DNA from: Arachnopeziza araneosa
Taxonomy: Eukaryota; Ascomycota; Leotiomycetes; Helotiales; Arachnopezizaceae
Direction of reading: 5' to 3'
Length of the DNA stretch: 64,000 bases
Assembly: GCA_003988855.1 (NCBI GenBank)
Contig: QYAI01000139.1
Coordinates: 1 to 64,000 of the forward strand
The number at the start of each line of letters is the position of its first letter. Position 1 is the stretch's first letter. This document shows positions 10,913 through 22,114 of this stretch, piece by piece. Under the pieces are notes generated by a model. The model saw only the letters and a list, made by a program, of their open reading frames with translations, was not told the DNA's origin and did no database searches. A program made the position numbers and the translations under genes.

Positions 10913-12700
10913 CTATGATCTAGCTAATCTTGCTGCCTTAAACCTACTAACCTTCTTTAGTCCACCTTCCTCCTCTGTAAATGGAACAATCTCGCTCTCT
11001 TCTTCTTGTAAAAACCCTCCTTGACGTTGAATCACCATATTTCGCATCTTATGATACTCAGTGGCTACCTCCTGCTGCAAAAGATGAGGATCCATTTCAT
11101 CAGGCTCAACAGGAGAGGTGGTGGTTGAGATTTCACGCTCAAAAACTGTATTCGCAAGAGTTCTACCTTCAGGTCCTGTTGGGACAGTTCTATGATCTTC
11201 GACGGAACTAAATTGGATAGACTTGGAGAAAGGTCTCGGTGACAAAGGTCGGGCTGCGTGAAGTGACATACGTGGGTTTTCCTTTGCTGAACCTGAGAGT
11301 GGACCATTCCTTACAGCTGAATTCCTAAGTCGAGTTGCCTTGAATTGTGAGGTTTTCTTCTGAGGTGAACAAGTAATGCTCTCTGCTGGAGACGTCCGTT
11401 CTACAATATCACTAATTGGGGTCATCTTGATAACTTTGGGGGTTTCTGCAATCGATGGTTTCGGGGCAGGTGAGATATCAAGTTCTTCTGCAAATCTCAC
11501 CGACTTCTTTGTACTGCCGGTCGCTGTGGTCCTTGAAGCGTCCTTTGCCGACACCACATTCTTCTTGAAATCTGAGACCTTTTGGCTATTGATAGCTACT
11601 CGTCCAATACCCTCCTCAACAGTATCGTAGTCGCTAGCCTTTTTTCCGATAGTCTGCATAACCTGATCACCAAGTTTTCTCTCGAGCTCGATCATCTGAT
11701 GCCGTAGCTCGTCGTCCACTAGCCGCTTTGTAGATCTTCCAAAAGAGTCCTCCTCATCCGATGTACTCAATCCATCCTCATCAAACTCGTCCCCAGACCA
11801 ATCACTGCCACCTTCTAGGTCTAGTTCTGCTACAACAGCTCCAACTTCTGACATGTCATATTTTAACATTTCCTGTCTAATAGCAGAATCTTCGGCTGAT
11901 TCATTGGTAGGAATAATGGGTGGCTCGGAGGGTTTAATCTCTTGTTGTCTTGCTAAGCTCAAAATCTCCTCGATTCGTTTTCCAGGTTGTGATCTTTCAG
12001 CCTCTGGTCCTTCTTTTGCATTCGCGGCAAAGGTAACGGCTTTCTTCGTAAGAGACGCATCTCGCCAAGGATCTCGAGCTTCGACTTCACCTGAGGAACC
12101 TTGGGCCATCCAATCATACGACAAGGAAGGCGCAGTTGAAAGCGAAGGATTGGAGGCAGGCAGATCCTTCACGCCGGCTTTATGCAGGACCTCCAATAGC
12201 TGAGGCTTGGAACTTCCGGGAGTAGATAGATGACTCGATATGACATTGCCTTCCTCATCAAGCTCTTCCACAATCTCTGTCAAGGGTAAACCTTCCTCGT
12301 TCCTAACTTCAGGTGTACTGATAATGCTAGCTGCTGCGAGTTTATTTTCAGCAGTTTGGACTTGCTTCTGTAGCGATCGCACATTTTGTTCCACGTAGCT
12401 AATTCTTTTTTCTAGTACGTTTACAACTTGAGCAGGAGTTCTGGGAGTAGAAATTCCAAGAATATCATTGACTTCTTTATGGGTCACCAGTTGACCCTCA
12501 TACTGAGCGCAGATGGAAAGGAGAACTTCACGGGATGGTGGACTAGATCTGGCAGCCAGTATCTCCTCCTTCAGGCCCTCGTACTCAGCCCCCCAGAGCT
12601 GCCAGTGACGTAGCATTTTCTGCAGCTCCTCAATATTCCGCTGGAGTAGCTCCCGATGGCGTTCAAGATCCAGGAAACTGTCCTTGAGCAGTTGCGACAT
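10913..12700 (-). CDS. URI/Bud27-like unconventional prefoldin protein (DUF3835)
   Basis: A single exon of 595 aa if started at the ATG at 12700, where the protein opens 'MSQLLKDSFLDLERHRELLQ'. The first ~150 residues form a prefoldin-alpha-like helical hairpin ('RHWQLWGAEYEGLKEEI', then a long heptad region). A low-complexity Ser/Pro/Glu-rich middle follows. The end carries the DUF3835 motif, with 'VPFTEEEGGLKKVSRFKAAR' at the extreme C-terminus. Bud27/URI binds RNA polymerase subunit Rpb5 and takes part in assembly of RNA polymerases and TOR-linked translation control; this is family knowledge. The frame stays open about 38 codons upstream without an ATG, so the start at 12700 is preferred. 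Divergent from the spindle-pole gene to the right. Confidence 0.8.
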   Translation of the reverse strand: MSQLLKDSFLDLERHRELLQRNIEELQKMLRHWQLWGAEYEGLKEEILAARSSPPSREVLLSICAQYEGQLVTHKEVNDILGISTPRTPAQVVNVLEKRISYVEQNVRSLQKQVQTAENKLAAASIISTPEVRNEEGLPLTEIVEELDEEGNVISSHLSTPGSSKPQLLEVLHKAGVKDLPASNPSLSTAPSLSYDWMAQGSSGEVEARDPWRDASLTKKAVTFAANAKEGPEAERSQPGKRIEEILSLARQQEIKPSEPPIIPTNESAEDSAIRQEMLKYDMSEVGAVVAELDLEGGSDWSGDEFDEDGLSTSDEEDSFGRSTKRLVDDELRHQMIELERKLGDQVMQTIGKKASDYDTVEEGIGRVAINSQKVSDFKKNVVSAKDASRTTATGSTKKSVRFAEELDISPAPKPSIAETPKVIKMTPISDIVERTSPAESITCSPQKKTSQFKATRLRNSAVRNGPLSGSAKENPRMSLHAARPLSPRPFSKSIQFSSVEDHRTVPTGPEGRTLANTVFEREISTTTSPVEPDEMDPHLLQQEVATEYHKMRNMVIQRQGGFLQEEESEIVPFTEEEGGLKKVSRFKAARLARS

Positions 12701-13179
12701 TTGGCAGGTATATGTCTGGAATAGGGAGCTCTGTAGAGGAACTCCTCGTAGAATAATCGTGGATTCTGACGTGGCTATCTTCTGATCAGAAGATATTTGT
12801 ATTGTTCGAAGCACTTACATTTACTAGTCGTCCATCGGCTTAAATCCGGGTCATGTGATTTTGCTCTGATCCGCATAGACCACCGTGCTTAGCAGAGTAC
12901 ATGCCCCCATGCCTTTTGTTTTTCTCACACTACAACCATTCACAGCGCTTAGAATACAGACATTTCTGCTCTGTACCAATCAAAACGCCCAGGCAACCAA
13001 AGTTCTTCAAATAAATGCTCAATCGGCTTATTATTCTTCTGCTGGCATTCGTATTCGCACTGACTCTGCTTCCAAACGCGGCCGTGCCTCTGGCACTGGA
13101 TCAACAAACCAGCCAAAAGTCAACAATCACCTCCTCTTCAACTCCTTCCCCTCTTCAACAGCGCGAACAACGCGTCAAA
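12701..13179. promoter_or_regulatory. Divergent promoter between the URI-like and Ppc89-like genes
   Basis: This 479-bp stretch separates two genes transcribed away from each other. Apparent open frames running through it in both directions lack conserved sequence. I see no strong named motif. Confidence 0.45.
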
Positions 13180-16100
13180 ATGCAATCTTCAACTGCAACT
13201 GCTGCCGCGAAGATGCAGAATGACACTCGAGAAGCTCGCATGATTCGTGATCTATCACGAAATCTCAGATATGCTCATTCCGCTGCATCGTCAACGGGCT
13301 CAAACCATGGAACGGTCAGCCCCGACGACACGCTGGACACAATGGACACCGCTTTCGACCCAATCCGGGATGAAGCGTGCAACTCTACTGGTATATTTCC
13401 CCCAGGCTTTGACCCAACAGTCCCAGAGATTCATAGAGCCATGCTGAGAAAAATGCAAGTTCCCCGGGAACCCACCTGCCTACCGAGGTCGAAGAAATAT
13501 AGGCGTTGGGCTCCAAAGTCACAACCTGAGTATGATATCAACAATTCTGCTATTGCCAATGCGTTTGCCGACTTCTCTTCAGGCCCGCTGGAGATTGCAA
13601 CAGTCTCCGATTCCTTGGAGGCTGGACGAGGCCCTGTCAACCAGAGACCAACTTCGAATAATTACACAAACAACTCAACTCACAACTTGACCAACACTAC
13701 AGATCGGAATGTTTTTTCCGCTAAACAAAAGCAACACTCTACTTCTAATATATTAAAGCAGGTCAAGGACCAAAACGTCTTTCATACACCTAAAAAGACA
13801 CAACCAACACAAGTCAAATCTTCAACTATTCTTCAAGATGCTCTACGTAACAATGCTGCTCAAAAAGAATACGCTCCATCTGTTCACAACATTACTGTCG
13901 AGCAGAAGGAAAATGTTCCTCCCAGCACCCAGAAATCAACAAGTCGATCGCCATATATTTCAAATGCAAGCCGCACTCTCACCGGCGAGCGCCGCTCTTT
14001 AGCCGAACTTCAAGCACGTGTTACCGATGGATCGCAAGATGGATCTATGGTTGTAGACGAACGCCCAATCAACGTCACATTCCAACCCAAAAACAGTCGA
14101 TTTCCAAAGGTTGAGTCACGTGCTCAACAATCTGCACCTCATTCCATGTCTCAACCAGCTCAAGTTTTCTCTAGGAAAGAAGCTGTAAGAGCAGCCGAGG
14201 ATGCTCAGCGCCTTGGTGGTCATTCTCATGATACACCAACACGAGCTTCTTCTAAGACGCCCGTCAGCAGCCACGCTGCTAATCATACGGTAGCTACCAA
14301 CTCGGAAAACCCTACCCAAAAATCATTCATTATCCCACCACCACCATCTAAGGCTTCTGAGCACGGCACTGGCACTCTTATCGACCATGGCGTCCCAGTT
14401 CAGGTCCGTAGCGGCCGTGTACAGAATCGACAAGCCTCTAGGGGCGGTGTCCGACAACTCTCCAGAGTTGATGATATGGACGCCGACCAAGAAGAAGAGG
14501 ACCTATACGCAATGCTTGACGAGTCGCGAGATAAAAATGCCGAGCTTGAGATGCTCCTCAGCACGGCCAAATCGACTATTCTCAAGCTGCAAAATGAAAA
14601 GGACAATGTCGCTCTAGAAAATGAACGCCTCCAAGCTCGTGAGCGCTCTGACAGCGCCCTTGGTGAGAGTGACGGTGAAGGGTCAAAGAAACAGAAACTC
14701 GTTGTAATAGAAATCAAACGTGAGTAGCGCTTCAAACCTACTCTGTCAAAGAAAGCTGACAAGAGATTTAGGTCTTACCTCAGAGGCTGCCTCTTTGCAA
14801 AGTTTACTGGAACAGACTCAGCGAACAGTCTCCAGTCAGGAGCTTCTTCTCAAGGCCAAAGGCGCAGACTGCGAACAAGCTCTGAAGCAAGCCGCTCAGT
14901 GCCATGGACTTATCAGAAACCTTCGCCAAGAAAACGAGTCCTTGGGAAATGAAAATATTGCCTTGAAAGGAGAGATCGATTATTTAAACGCCCAACTGGC
15001 CCAAAGTTCAGCTGAACGCGAATCCTTCGAAACCGAAAATAACTGCTTAAGAGCCGAAAACGAAGACTTCAATACTCAAATGTCCCATGTCGTCGCTGAG
15101 CACGAGTCACTTGACAAGAGAAACATTGATTTAGAAAGCGAAAACCAACATTTGCAAGCTCGTTTAACGCAGATTATTGATGAGCAAAATGCACTCACTC
15201 ATACATCTAAGTCGAAAGAGACTTCTCTTGAACGACAAGTTGATCAGCTCATCGTCGAAAGCCACAGGGTCAACCTTAACAATCAAAAAGTTGAAACTGA
15301 TCTCAAAGATCAAATCCATCAACTTCTGCTTCAAAATGATGAAAACACACACATCTGGGAGACCAAAGAAACATCCTTGCTTTCCAAAGTCCGCCGTCAA
15401 GAGGACGTTATTAGAGTTTTGCAGGACCGTTCCAATCAAATTTTGGAAAAGACTCAGAAGTTGGATAGTAATTTGTCTCAGAAACGCGCTAGTCGCTCTG
15501 AAAAATCCAAAACAGTCGTTAAAAGTAGCATAGGCATTCGTGATACTTCTTCCAAATTAGTGAAGCAAGCTCAGCATCATAACGATGAATTCAACGTGGG
15601 CTCGATGGAGACTCCTTCCAAGCATGGTCGTCAATCAAGCACCCCTCCCCGACGAGCTCACGATCCTTCCGCCGACAGATTTTCTCCAAATAATAGTACA
15701 GCCTCTCACCACGACGAATCTTTTGGAGACGATACTGTCGAGATCCATCCAATTGATCCGAACATTACTCAGGATACTTTCAATGGTTCTAATTTCTCGA
15801 GCGAGCTCGGTCATGGTTACATGGAGAATTTACGTAGAACAGGACGAGAGTTGAAGGCCCTTGAGACTCAGTATGATGAAGCTGTAGCTAGCGACGATAA
15901 TGTCCAACATATAACCTCCGAAGCTATTCAATTTGGACGAAACTCGCGTGCTACATCTATTCGACCCCCAACCCAGCAAAGTGTTCATGATAAAACTATT
16001 CAGTCGGATCGAAACTCACGTGCTGCATCGATCCCATCCGAAATCAATCGAGGTGCTCGTCATGATACTATTCAATCGATTCAATCGGCAAATCCCTCAC

Positions 16101-16939
16101 ATGTACCATCTATTGATGACCCTACACACTTCTTAAAGAATAGTGAACCACAAACCCTAGAAGATTCCACTGGCCGCCGAAGTGTCAAGTCTCGCGATTC
16201 CAATCTTGAATACACTTCCGGAAGCAATCATTACCGCCGTCGTTCTCAAACCGACGAGCGTCACATCACTACAACCAACACCTTACATCGCCGCCATCAT
16301 TCCGACGTGTCTGGACATACGAATCATCGACTTCGCAACAAAGCTGAGGATATCACCTCGGCACTGCTCGTTGAAGATATTCTAGCTGCTACACAGAACG
16401 ATGATACTCGGGAGCATCCGGTCCTCTCAACTGATGCTCGTCGTGTTCTTGATGGCTTATGCAGACATAATTGCAAGAATTGCACTATTTGTGCTCGTCT
16501 TGCTGCATTTGAGATAAAATCTGTTAAAATCCATAAGCCTATTCCTGTCTCTGAGCGAATGCCTGAGTATGAAGATGAACCAACTATGCGCCCGTCTGTG
16601 TCTCCTGGTGAGGCTCTTGCAACTGTTATCAAGGGTCTTGAAGAGGAGGTTGCACATCTGAAGATGAAGCAGGCAGAGGTACAAGAACTATACATGAAGC
16701 ACGATGTGTCCTTGGGCAAGAGACAACGTAAAACCTTGAAACAAACACTTAGCAACCTGTTGAGTGAGATTGAGAGAAAGAGCGAGCAGGTGTACGCTCT
16801 TTATGATGTGCTGGAAGGTCAGAAACAATCTGGCCAGGAAATGACCAAAGATGACTTGGATATAACATTGACAAAGTTTGGAGTTGATGTTGCTATTGAA
16901 CTGGAAGCGCCGTGGGAGGGTATTACTGATGATGAATGA
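13180..16939 (+). CDS. Spindle pole body protein, Ppc89/Cep57-like
   Basis: Exons 13180-14719 and 14772-16939 flank a 52-bp intron (GTGAGT...TTTAG), giving 1235 aa. I chose the ATG at 13180 because it has a good context (GTCAAAATGC) and is followed by 'REARMIRDLSRNLRYAHS'. The upstream in-frame ATG at 13015 would add a hydrophobic leader that makes little sense for a cytoskeletal protein. Residues from about 440 to 760 form a long coiled coil that spans the intron. The last ~150 residues contain a Cep57-type microtubule-binding domain: 'SPGEALATVIKGLEEEVAHL', 'SLGKRQRKTLKQTLSNLL', 'VYALYDVLEGQKQ'. A Cys cluster (CRHNCKNCTICARL) precedes it. In fission yeast Ppc89 anchors the septation-initiation scaffold at the spindle pole body. 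Fungus-specific orthology is inferred from the C-terminus and architecture. Confidence 0.8.
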
Positions 16940-18503
16940 TGACTGTTATGAGGAAAAGTTGGCCCAATGGTGATAGTGGAGTTTTGGACTGGATAAATGT
17001 ATTACTAGCGATGGAGTGAGATCAAGGTTTTGATTTTCGTTGTCTGATGCATACTTGGAAATGGGTTCTGGCCAAAGAGATGGTCGAGGGTTGCTTTCAT
17101 GATTGTAGAGTAGCTGGACACTAAGTCTTGGCTGAAAGGCCTTTGTAGCAATAAACTCTGTCATGAGTTTCAAATGTTCATAGGGTGTATCCGGTGATTG
17201 TGTTTCTACCTCAGCGTCTAAACTAGCTCAGTGAATTAAAGGGGTTTTAAATTCTACCTTTGAATTTGAGGGTTTATTAGTATTTGTAAGACTAGTCGGT
17301 TTGTAACTCGTTCTATTTACTGGCTTTCGCTAATACCTATTTAATTGTAAGTCATCTATCTAGTCACCTCACGCAGTAATTTGCATTGAGGAGTTATAAC
17401 TCTTAGAACAAATCTACCAGGAACATATTTTCGCGTCTATAAGCAGAACGCACTTAGAGATAGAGGTTATAGAATCTTACTTTGCGTAGTAGCTCTGAAG
17501 ATATTCTGCTCAGACAAGCACCGCTATTAGATTGCATCGTGCTGCTCTCAAAGTTAAAAAGGTTATGTTGATCCTCTCTCCCTTTTCTAGGTGTTTGGGC
17601 CGGAAGACTTTGTATTTTCAGGTTCCAATATCCCAGACAGAAACTCAAACCTGCTCAAAGTAAGCTCACGTTTGGAAGTGGAAAATTGAGACGCCTTGGT
17701 GGACCTGATTAAGCAAATAAATACCATTGTCATCGCTTAGCAAAATTGGTGGTAATCTGACAAGCATGCGAATCGAAAACGTCGGCCGAGGCGCGTAATG
17801 GTTCGGCAACTAGGGGTTCGACTTCTTCCCAAGCAGACTCATGCTCACACAACTAAAATGACGCCTCGAAACCAGTGGAATTAGTCGAAAAATATGTCAA
17901 TGAGAGCAGGGATCACAACTTATATCGTACCTGAATATTACTTAAATTATGAAGAAACAAATAAGCGGTTTTGAGCCAAATACAGAAGGTTTCCGGCACA
18001 GAGAAAGTGTGCTCTATTTTTTGCAAGGGCGTGCTAGCCGCCATCTCTGCCGCTGTTTGGGACAGTATTTGCAGATGATATAGGTTTGGTTACGTCAACT
18101 TCAAATCTAGTAGATATCGTATATCGATTTGGAGTTTGTCATTTTCCCAGTTTTGTGACGACGAGCTTCAGTGCTTTTAAAGACTTAGGACTATATCGGG
18201 TTGAGCAACAATATTACATGAAAAGACCGGTTATTTTCCAATATTATTTGAGTGATGGTTATGCCAATATTTGACAGTCTTTTGTACAAGGCTATCTTAT
18301 AATATCGTACATGACATAGAGAGGAGGAAACCAGGAGCCTGCAATGCCCACAACTTGACGCCTCCGAAAATGCAAAAGTATGTTTATATAAACTGTACTG
18401 CCGATTTTTGAGTGTGTACCACTTCCGGTTGGCTCCGGCCATGGATTCTCGAGCTCTGTCTTGTTGAATGGACAGTAAGAGATCTCATAAGTGCTTTGCT
18501 TGG
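16940..18503. other. Intergenic region, 3' ends of the Ppc89-like and AspRS genes
   Basis: Convergent neighbours. A 1.5-kb AT-rich spacer with only short unsupported frames on both strands. I see no RNA gene or repeat. Confidence 0.5.
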
Positions 18504-20867
18504 CTAATCCAAGTCAAGCCTTTCCGTCTCTCTTCCTGAAGTAGGTTTCGAGAATCGTAGATGATATCTCTCTAATTCAGTATCCGATATTAAAGATGGA
18601 CTTCGAACCATTAAATCGTCTCCCTTGGAACTCTTCGGAAATGCAATGACATCTTTAACAGAATCTTGTCCTGTTAAGATAGCGATAAGACGGTCGAAAC
18701 CTAAAGCAATGCCCGAATGCGGTGGACAACCTGCTTCGAGAGCTGCAAACAGGTGCGAGAAATCATTTATGCGCTCATCATTCATCTTGAGGACATCCTT
18801 CATGATATACTTTTGAACCATTGCACTATGGATTCGTCGACTACCACCGCCAAGCTCGACACCGTTAACGACGAGATCGTAATGGTCTGCTACAGCAGCC
18901 AGAGGATTTATTTGAAGAAGGTCGATATCGGAACGTGACTTCGGGGCTGTGAAAGGGTGATGCGTTGCTGAAAAGCCTGCTTTGCCACCTTGCCCTGGAT
19001 CGCTTCCATTTTCGGGGGTGAACATTGGGAAATCTGTTATCCATAGGTAGTGGTGTCTTGGGTCATGCTCTAGAAGTTTCTCTTCTACAGCAGCCTTGTG
19101 TATTGCAGTGCGAAGCTTTCCAAGCATGGTAGAGCCTCCAGATAATTGCTCGTTTTTCCGTGCCTGAATGACTATTAAATCGCCATCCTCTATTTCTCGG
19201 TCGATCTTGCAAGCTTCTTGCTCCTGTAGATGTGTTGGAGTTTGCTCAGCGAGGAGGTCTTGAAGGCTTGCTGCCCCTTGAAAGCCGAAGATCTGAAGGC
19301 CAAACACTGGTTTCTTGGAGTCGTAGATTGCAAATCCAGGAGCGCCATCCGGGTTTGACCTAAAAGGCTCCGAGTCTTTGGATTCCATGAATTTGTGCAT
19401 AAAAGAGCGAACCACTTTAGGACTGTTATTGAGCCTAAACTTGCAAGCTTCAATTGTAGAATCCTCAAGTGGCGTAAGCATATTGCGGAGTTCTTCATTA
19501 ACGACGGAGTCGATGCAGTTGATCTATGATTTTGTTAGATGGTAAAATTAAAAAAGGAATTCCTACCAAGCCTTTGATCCGTAAGTCTGGTTTGTCCGAA
19601 CCGTGTTTTGACATAGCCAATGAATATTTCATGTATGGAAAGGTTTCCATTGAGAGTGGTTGAGAAAGTACTGGCGGATGTTGTAATAAAGTCCCAGTAA
19701 ACTGAGAAATATCTTTATAAATTCCCAAGATGAGTTTCTCTATGGCTTTCTTGACTGTTTCCCCATCTGCAAAAGCCATTTCTAAATCAATCTACTCAAC
19801 TTAGCTCGAGGACTACGTAGCAATGGGAAGGTGAAATACTTGGGTAAATTCAGGTTGTCTATCTGCTCGGAGATCTTCATCACGAAAACATTTCGCAAAC
19901 TGAAAATATTTATCGATTCCACTAGCTACTAAAATTTGTTTATACTGTTGTGGGCTTTGAGGAAGAGCATAGGCGTATCCTAGCTTGCGTGACGGCACAA
20001 GGAATTCTTTTGCACCCTCTGGGGTTGATTTAAATAAAATCGGCGTCTCTACCTCCGAAAATCCATGCTCCTGAAGGTAAGCACGCACATAATTCGCAAT
20101 TCGAGATCGGAAGAGAAGTCTTTTTCTCAATTCCTCATCGAAGCGAATTTGTAAATGCCTGCGTTCAGGAGGATGTCTTATGGCCTTGTTCAATTCATTT
20201 GGAAATGTATTCAGACATGTGATATCTGTAGTCTCGATTTCCATTTGAGATAACCACTTGTAACCTTGTTTCTTCACGTCTTTGCTCGACCTTTTGGACT
20301 TCTTTGGTTCATGCTTCGTGCGCCAATTACCACAAATGTAAATTGGACTTTCGATTTGAATAGATCTTAATCGAGAGCAAACTTCTGGGTCTCTGCAGAG
20401 GAGCTGGACTTCCTGAGTTGAAGCAGGTGTTGACATTCTTGCGAAAATGAGAGATGGCCCTAATACTACTAGATGCTTAAGATATCCAGTACACTGAACG
20501 TTTTTTCCTATTATAGAGTCAGGCATCTCTTCAGAAAACTCAAAGCATGGCATAGAATGTTCCAAGTCTATAAGATTCGTCAGGTTGAGATCAAATAGTG
20601 GATCCAACCATAGCAGTACTCACATGAGTCTCTGTAAGTATCCCAAAACGACTCCTTTGGGTCGTTTAGTGAAAACTCTGCGTTCGATTTATTCTCAATT
20701 GGTGGTAACTCCTCCACCACGCCAACAGCGGAAGAGAACATTGGAGTTGAAGTGACGATGCATCTTGATGGATTTTGCCAGAAGGAGTTGTTCAAATGGG
20801 ACTGTCGGGCCTTCGTTCGACACAGCCGCCGCAGGGTGTGGCTTGTGCAACTCGAAAATGTGATCAT
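18504..20867 (-). CDS. Aspartyl-tRNA synthetase, mitochondrial
   Basis: Four exons (20867-20624, 20567-19840, 19791-19567, 19523-18504) with introns of 56, 48 and 43 bp give 738 aa with every junction in phase. The N-terminus is basic, hydroxylated and poor in acidic residues (a likely mitochondrial presequence). An OB-fold anticodon-binding region follows. Class II motif 2 reads 'FRDEDLRADRQPEFTQ', with the intron right after the Gln and the frame resuming 'IDLEMAF'. The bacterial-type insertion domain is in the last exon. Motif 3 is 'GIALGFDRLIAILTGQDSVK' with 'VIAFPKSSKGDDLM'. It charges tRNA-Asp in mitochondria. The bacterial-type GAD insertion and lack of a eukaryotic cytosolic N-terminal extension favour the mitochondrial over the cytosolic enzyme; yeast orthologue MSD1. 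Confidence 0.93.
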
Positions 20868-22114
20868 TGATCATTCACAAGAGTGACTTATTATTATTGT
20901 TATTGTTGTTGTTGAAAAAGAGTTCTCGAGTATTGAAATATAGCTATGGCCGAGGTTTGTCCTAAAGGAGTCTGCGAAATGCGGCCGCCGGAATATCTTC
21001 TGACCGACCAATTCCCACTTCGAACAGAATTTGCGCTCCTCTTCCTTTCCTCTTCATCCTTCCAGTTTTAAACACGTACGGCCCCTACAAATCTGTTGAA
21101 TGACGTTGTTGCTAATAACTTTGTTTTACAGATGATGAAAAGCCAGCGTGTTATTATGATTACAATTCCTCTTCTTGAGTTTTCAAACTCTCCCTTCACC
21201 GGGCTCAAGTGGTTTGATCGCAAGAGGAGATGGAAGAGTGAAATAAGCGTTCGACACACACCTTGTTCAATCTCGGACGCAATAAAGGCATCTCTGACCA
21301 TTAAAACTTGGAATATAGAAGGCCTTAATCACGGGCGACCCTGAAAGTGACAGCAGGTCTGGTTTACACTATAACCATCACTCTTAGTGCAATCAATATC
21401 GCGGTGCGCAGCTTAGTGCGAATCTTGTATGTAGAGCGTTGCTCATCTTTCCATTCTCCGCTTTGTAGACTTTCTTTCTCGTTGGGGTGGGCTTATGACA
21501 GAGGGAGAATGGTCGTCTGTTAATAGAGCATAATCCCAAGAGCAGCTGAAACGTTTCATACATGTAGAAGTTCACAATAAGGTTGGAAATGGGATGGAGG
21601 CATATATTATACAGCGTTATATTATTCTCGGATTGCTTAAGTATTCTTTTCCAAATGCATGAAACTGATTTTCCACGATGAACTGCTCTATGAGTCTGAG
21701 AAAGGTGTGCTTCATGATTGGCCAATCACAGCCAGCGGGACAACAACAGATGCCTTGCCACGCACCTGATGGAAGGACCACCGAGCACCCAAACAGAATG
21801 CGAGCGTCACGTCAAAACCGAACTTCCTAAACATGCGCAAGAACAGATAGGGCGATTTGTAATCCTGCTGTTGGGCTATGGGAAACTTGGATCGCAATCT
21901 GGAGCGTGTATAGATTGCAGGCCTAGGCTCGACCGAAACCGCAACATCAGAGCAAACACGGGAACCTACAAAACTTTGAGAAGTGAAAGGAGGACGGTGC
22001 AAACAAGTTTCAATATCTTAGTGGCCCAACGCTAGCAGAATAGAGCTCCTCCTCTCTCTTGGTCGCCAGCTGTCTGTCTGTCGGCGCGGGCCAGACGACA
22101 CTACCTGAGCTGAG
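20868..22114. promoter_or_regulatory. Divergent spacer between AspRS and AP180-like genes
   Basis: 1.25 kb without a supported gene. It contains a trinucleotide run (TTATTATTATTGTTATTG...) at about 20887-20915, close to the AspRS start, and an inverted CCAAT pair at 21715-21728. Open frames at 21393-22035 on both strands look like chance. Confidence 0.5.
21715..21728. promoter_or_regulatory. Palindromic double CCAAT box
   Basis: TGATTGGCCAATCA is a perfect 14-bp palindrome holding a CCAAT box on each strand, ~390 bp upstream of the AP180-like ATG. CCAAT is the target of the fungal CBC/Hap complex. Occupancy is not shown by the sequence. Confidence 0.45.

Noticed and set aside
13015..13179. 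N-terminal extension of the Ppc89-like protein with a hydrophobic leader
   Set aside because: In frame, but a signal-like sequence on a spindle-pole coiled-coil protein is implausible, and the ATG at 13180 has a better context.
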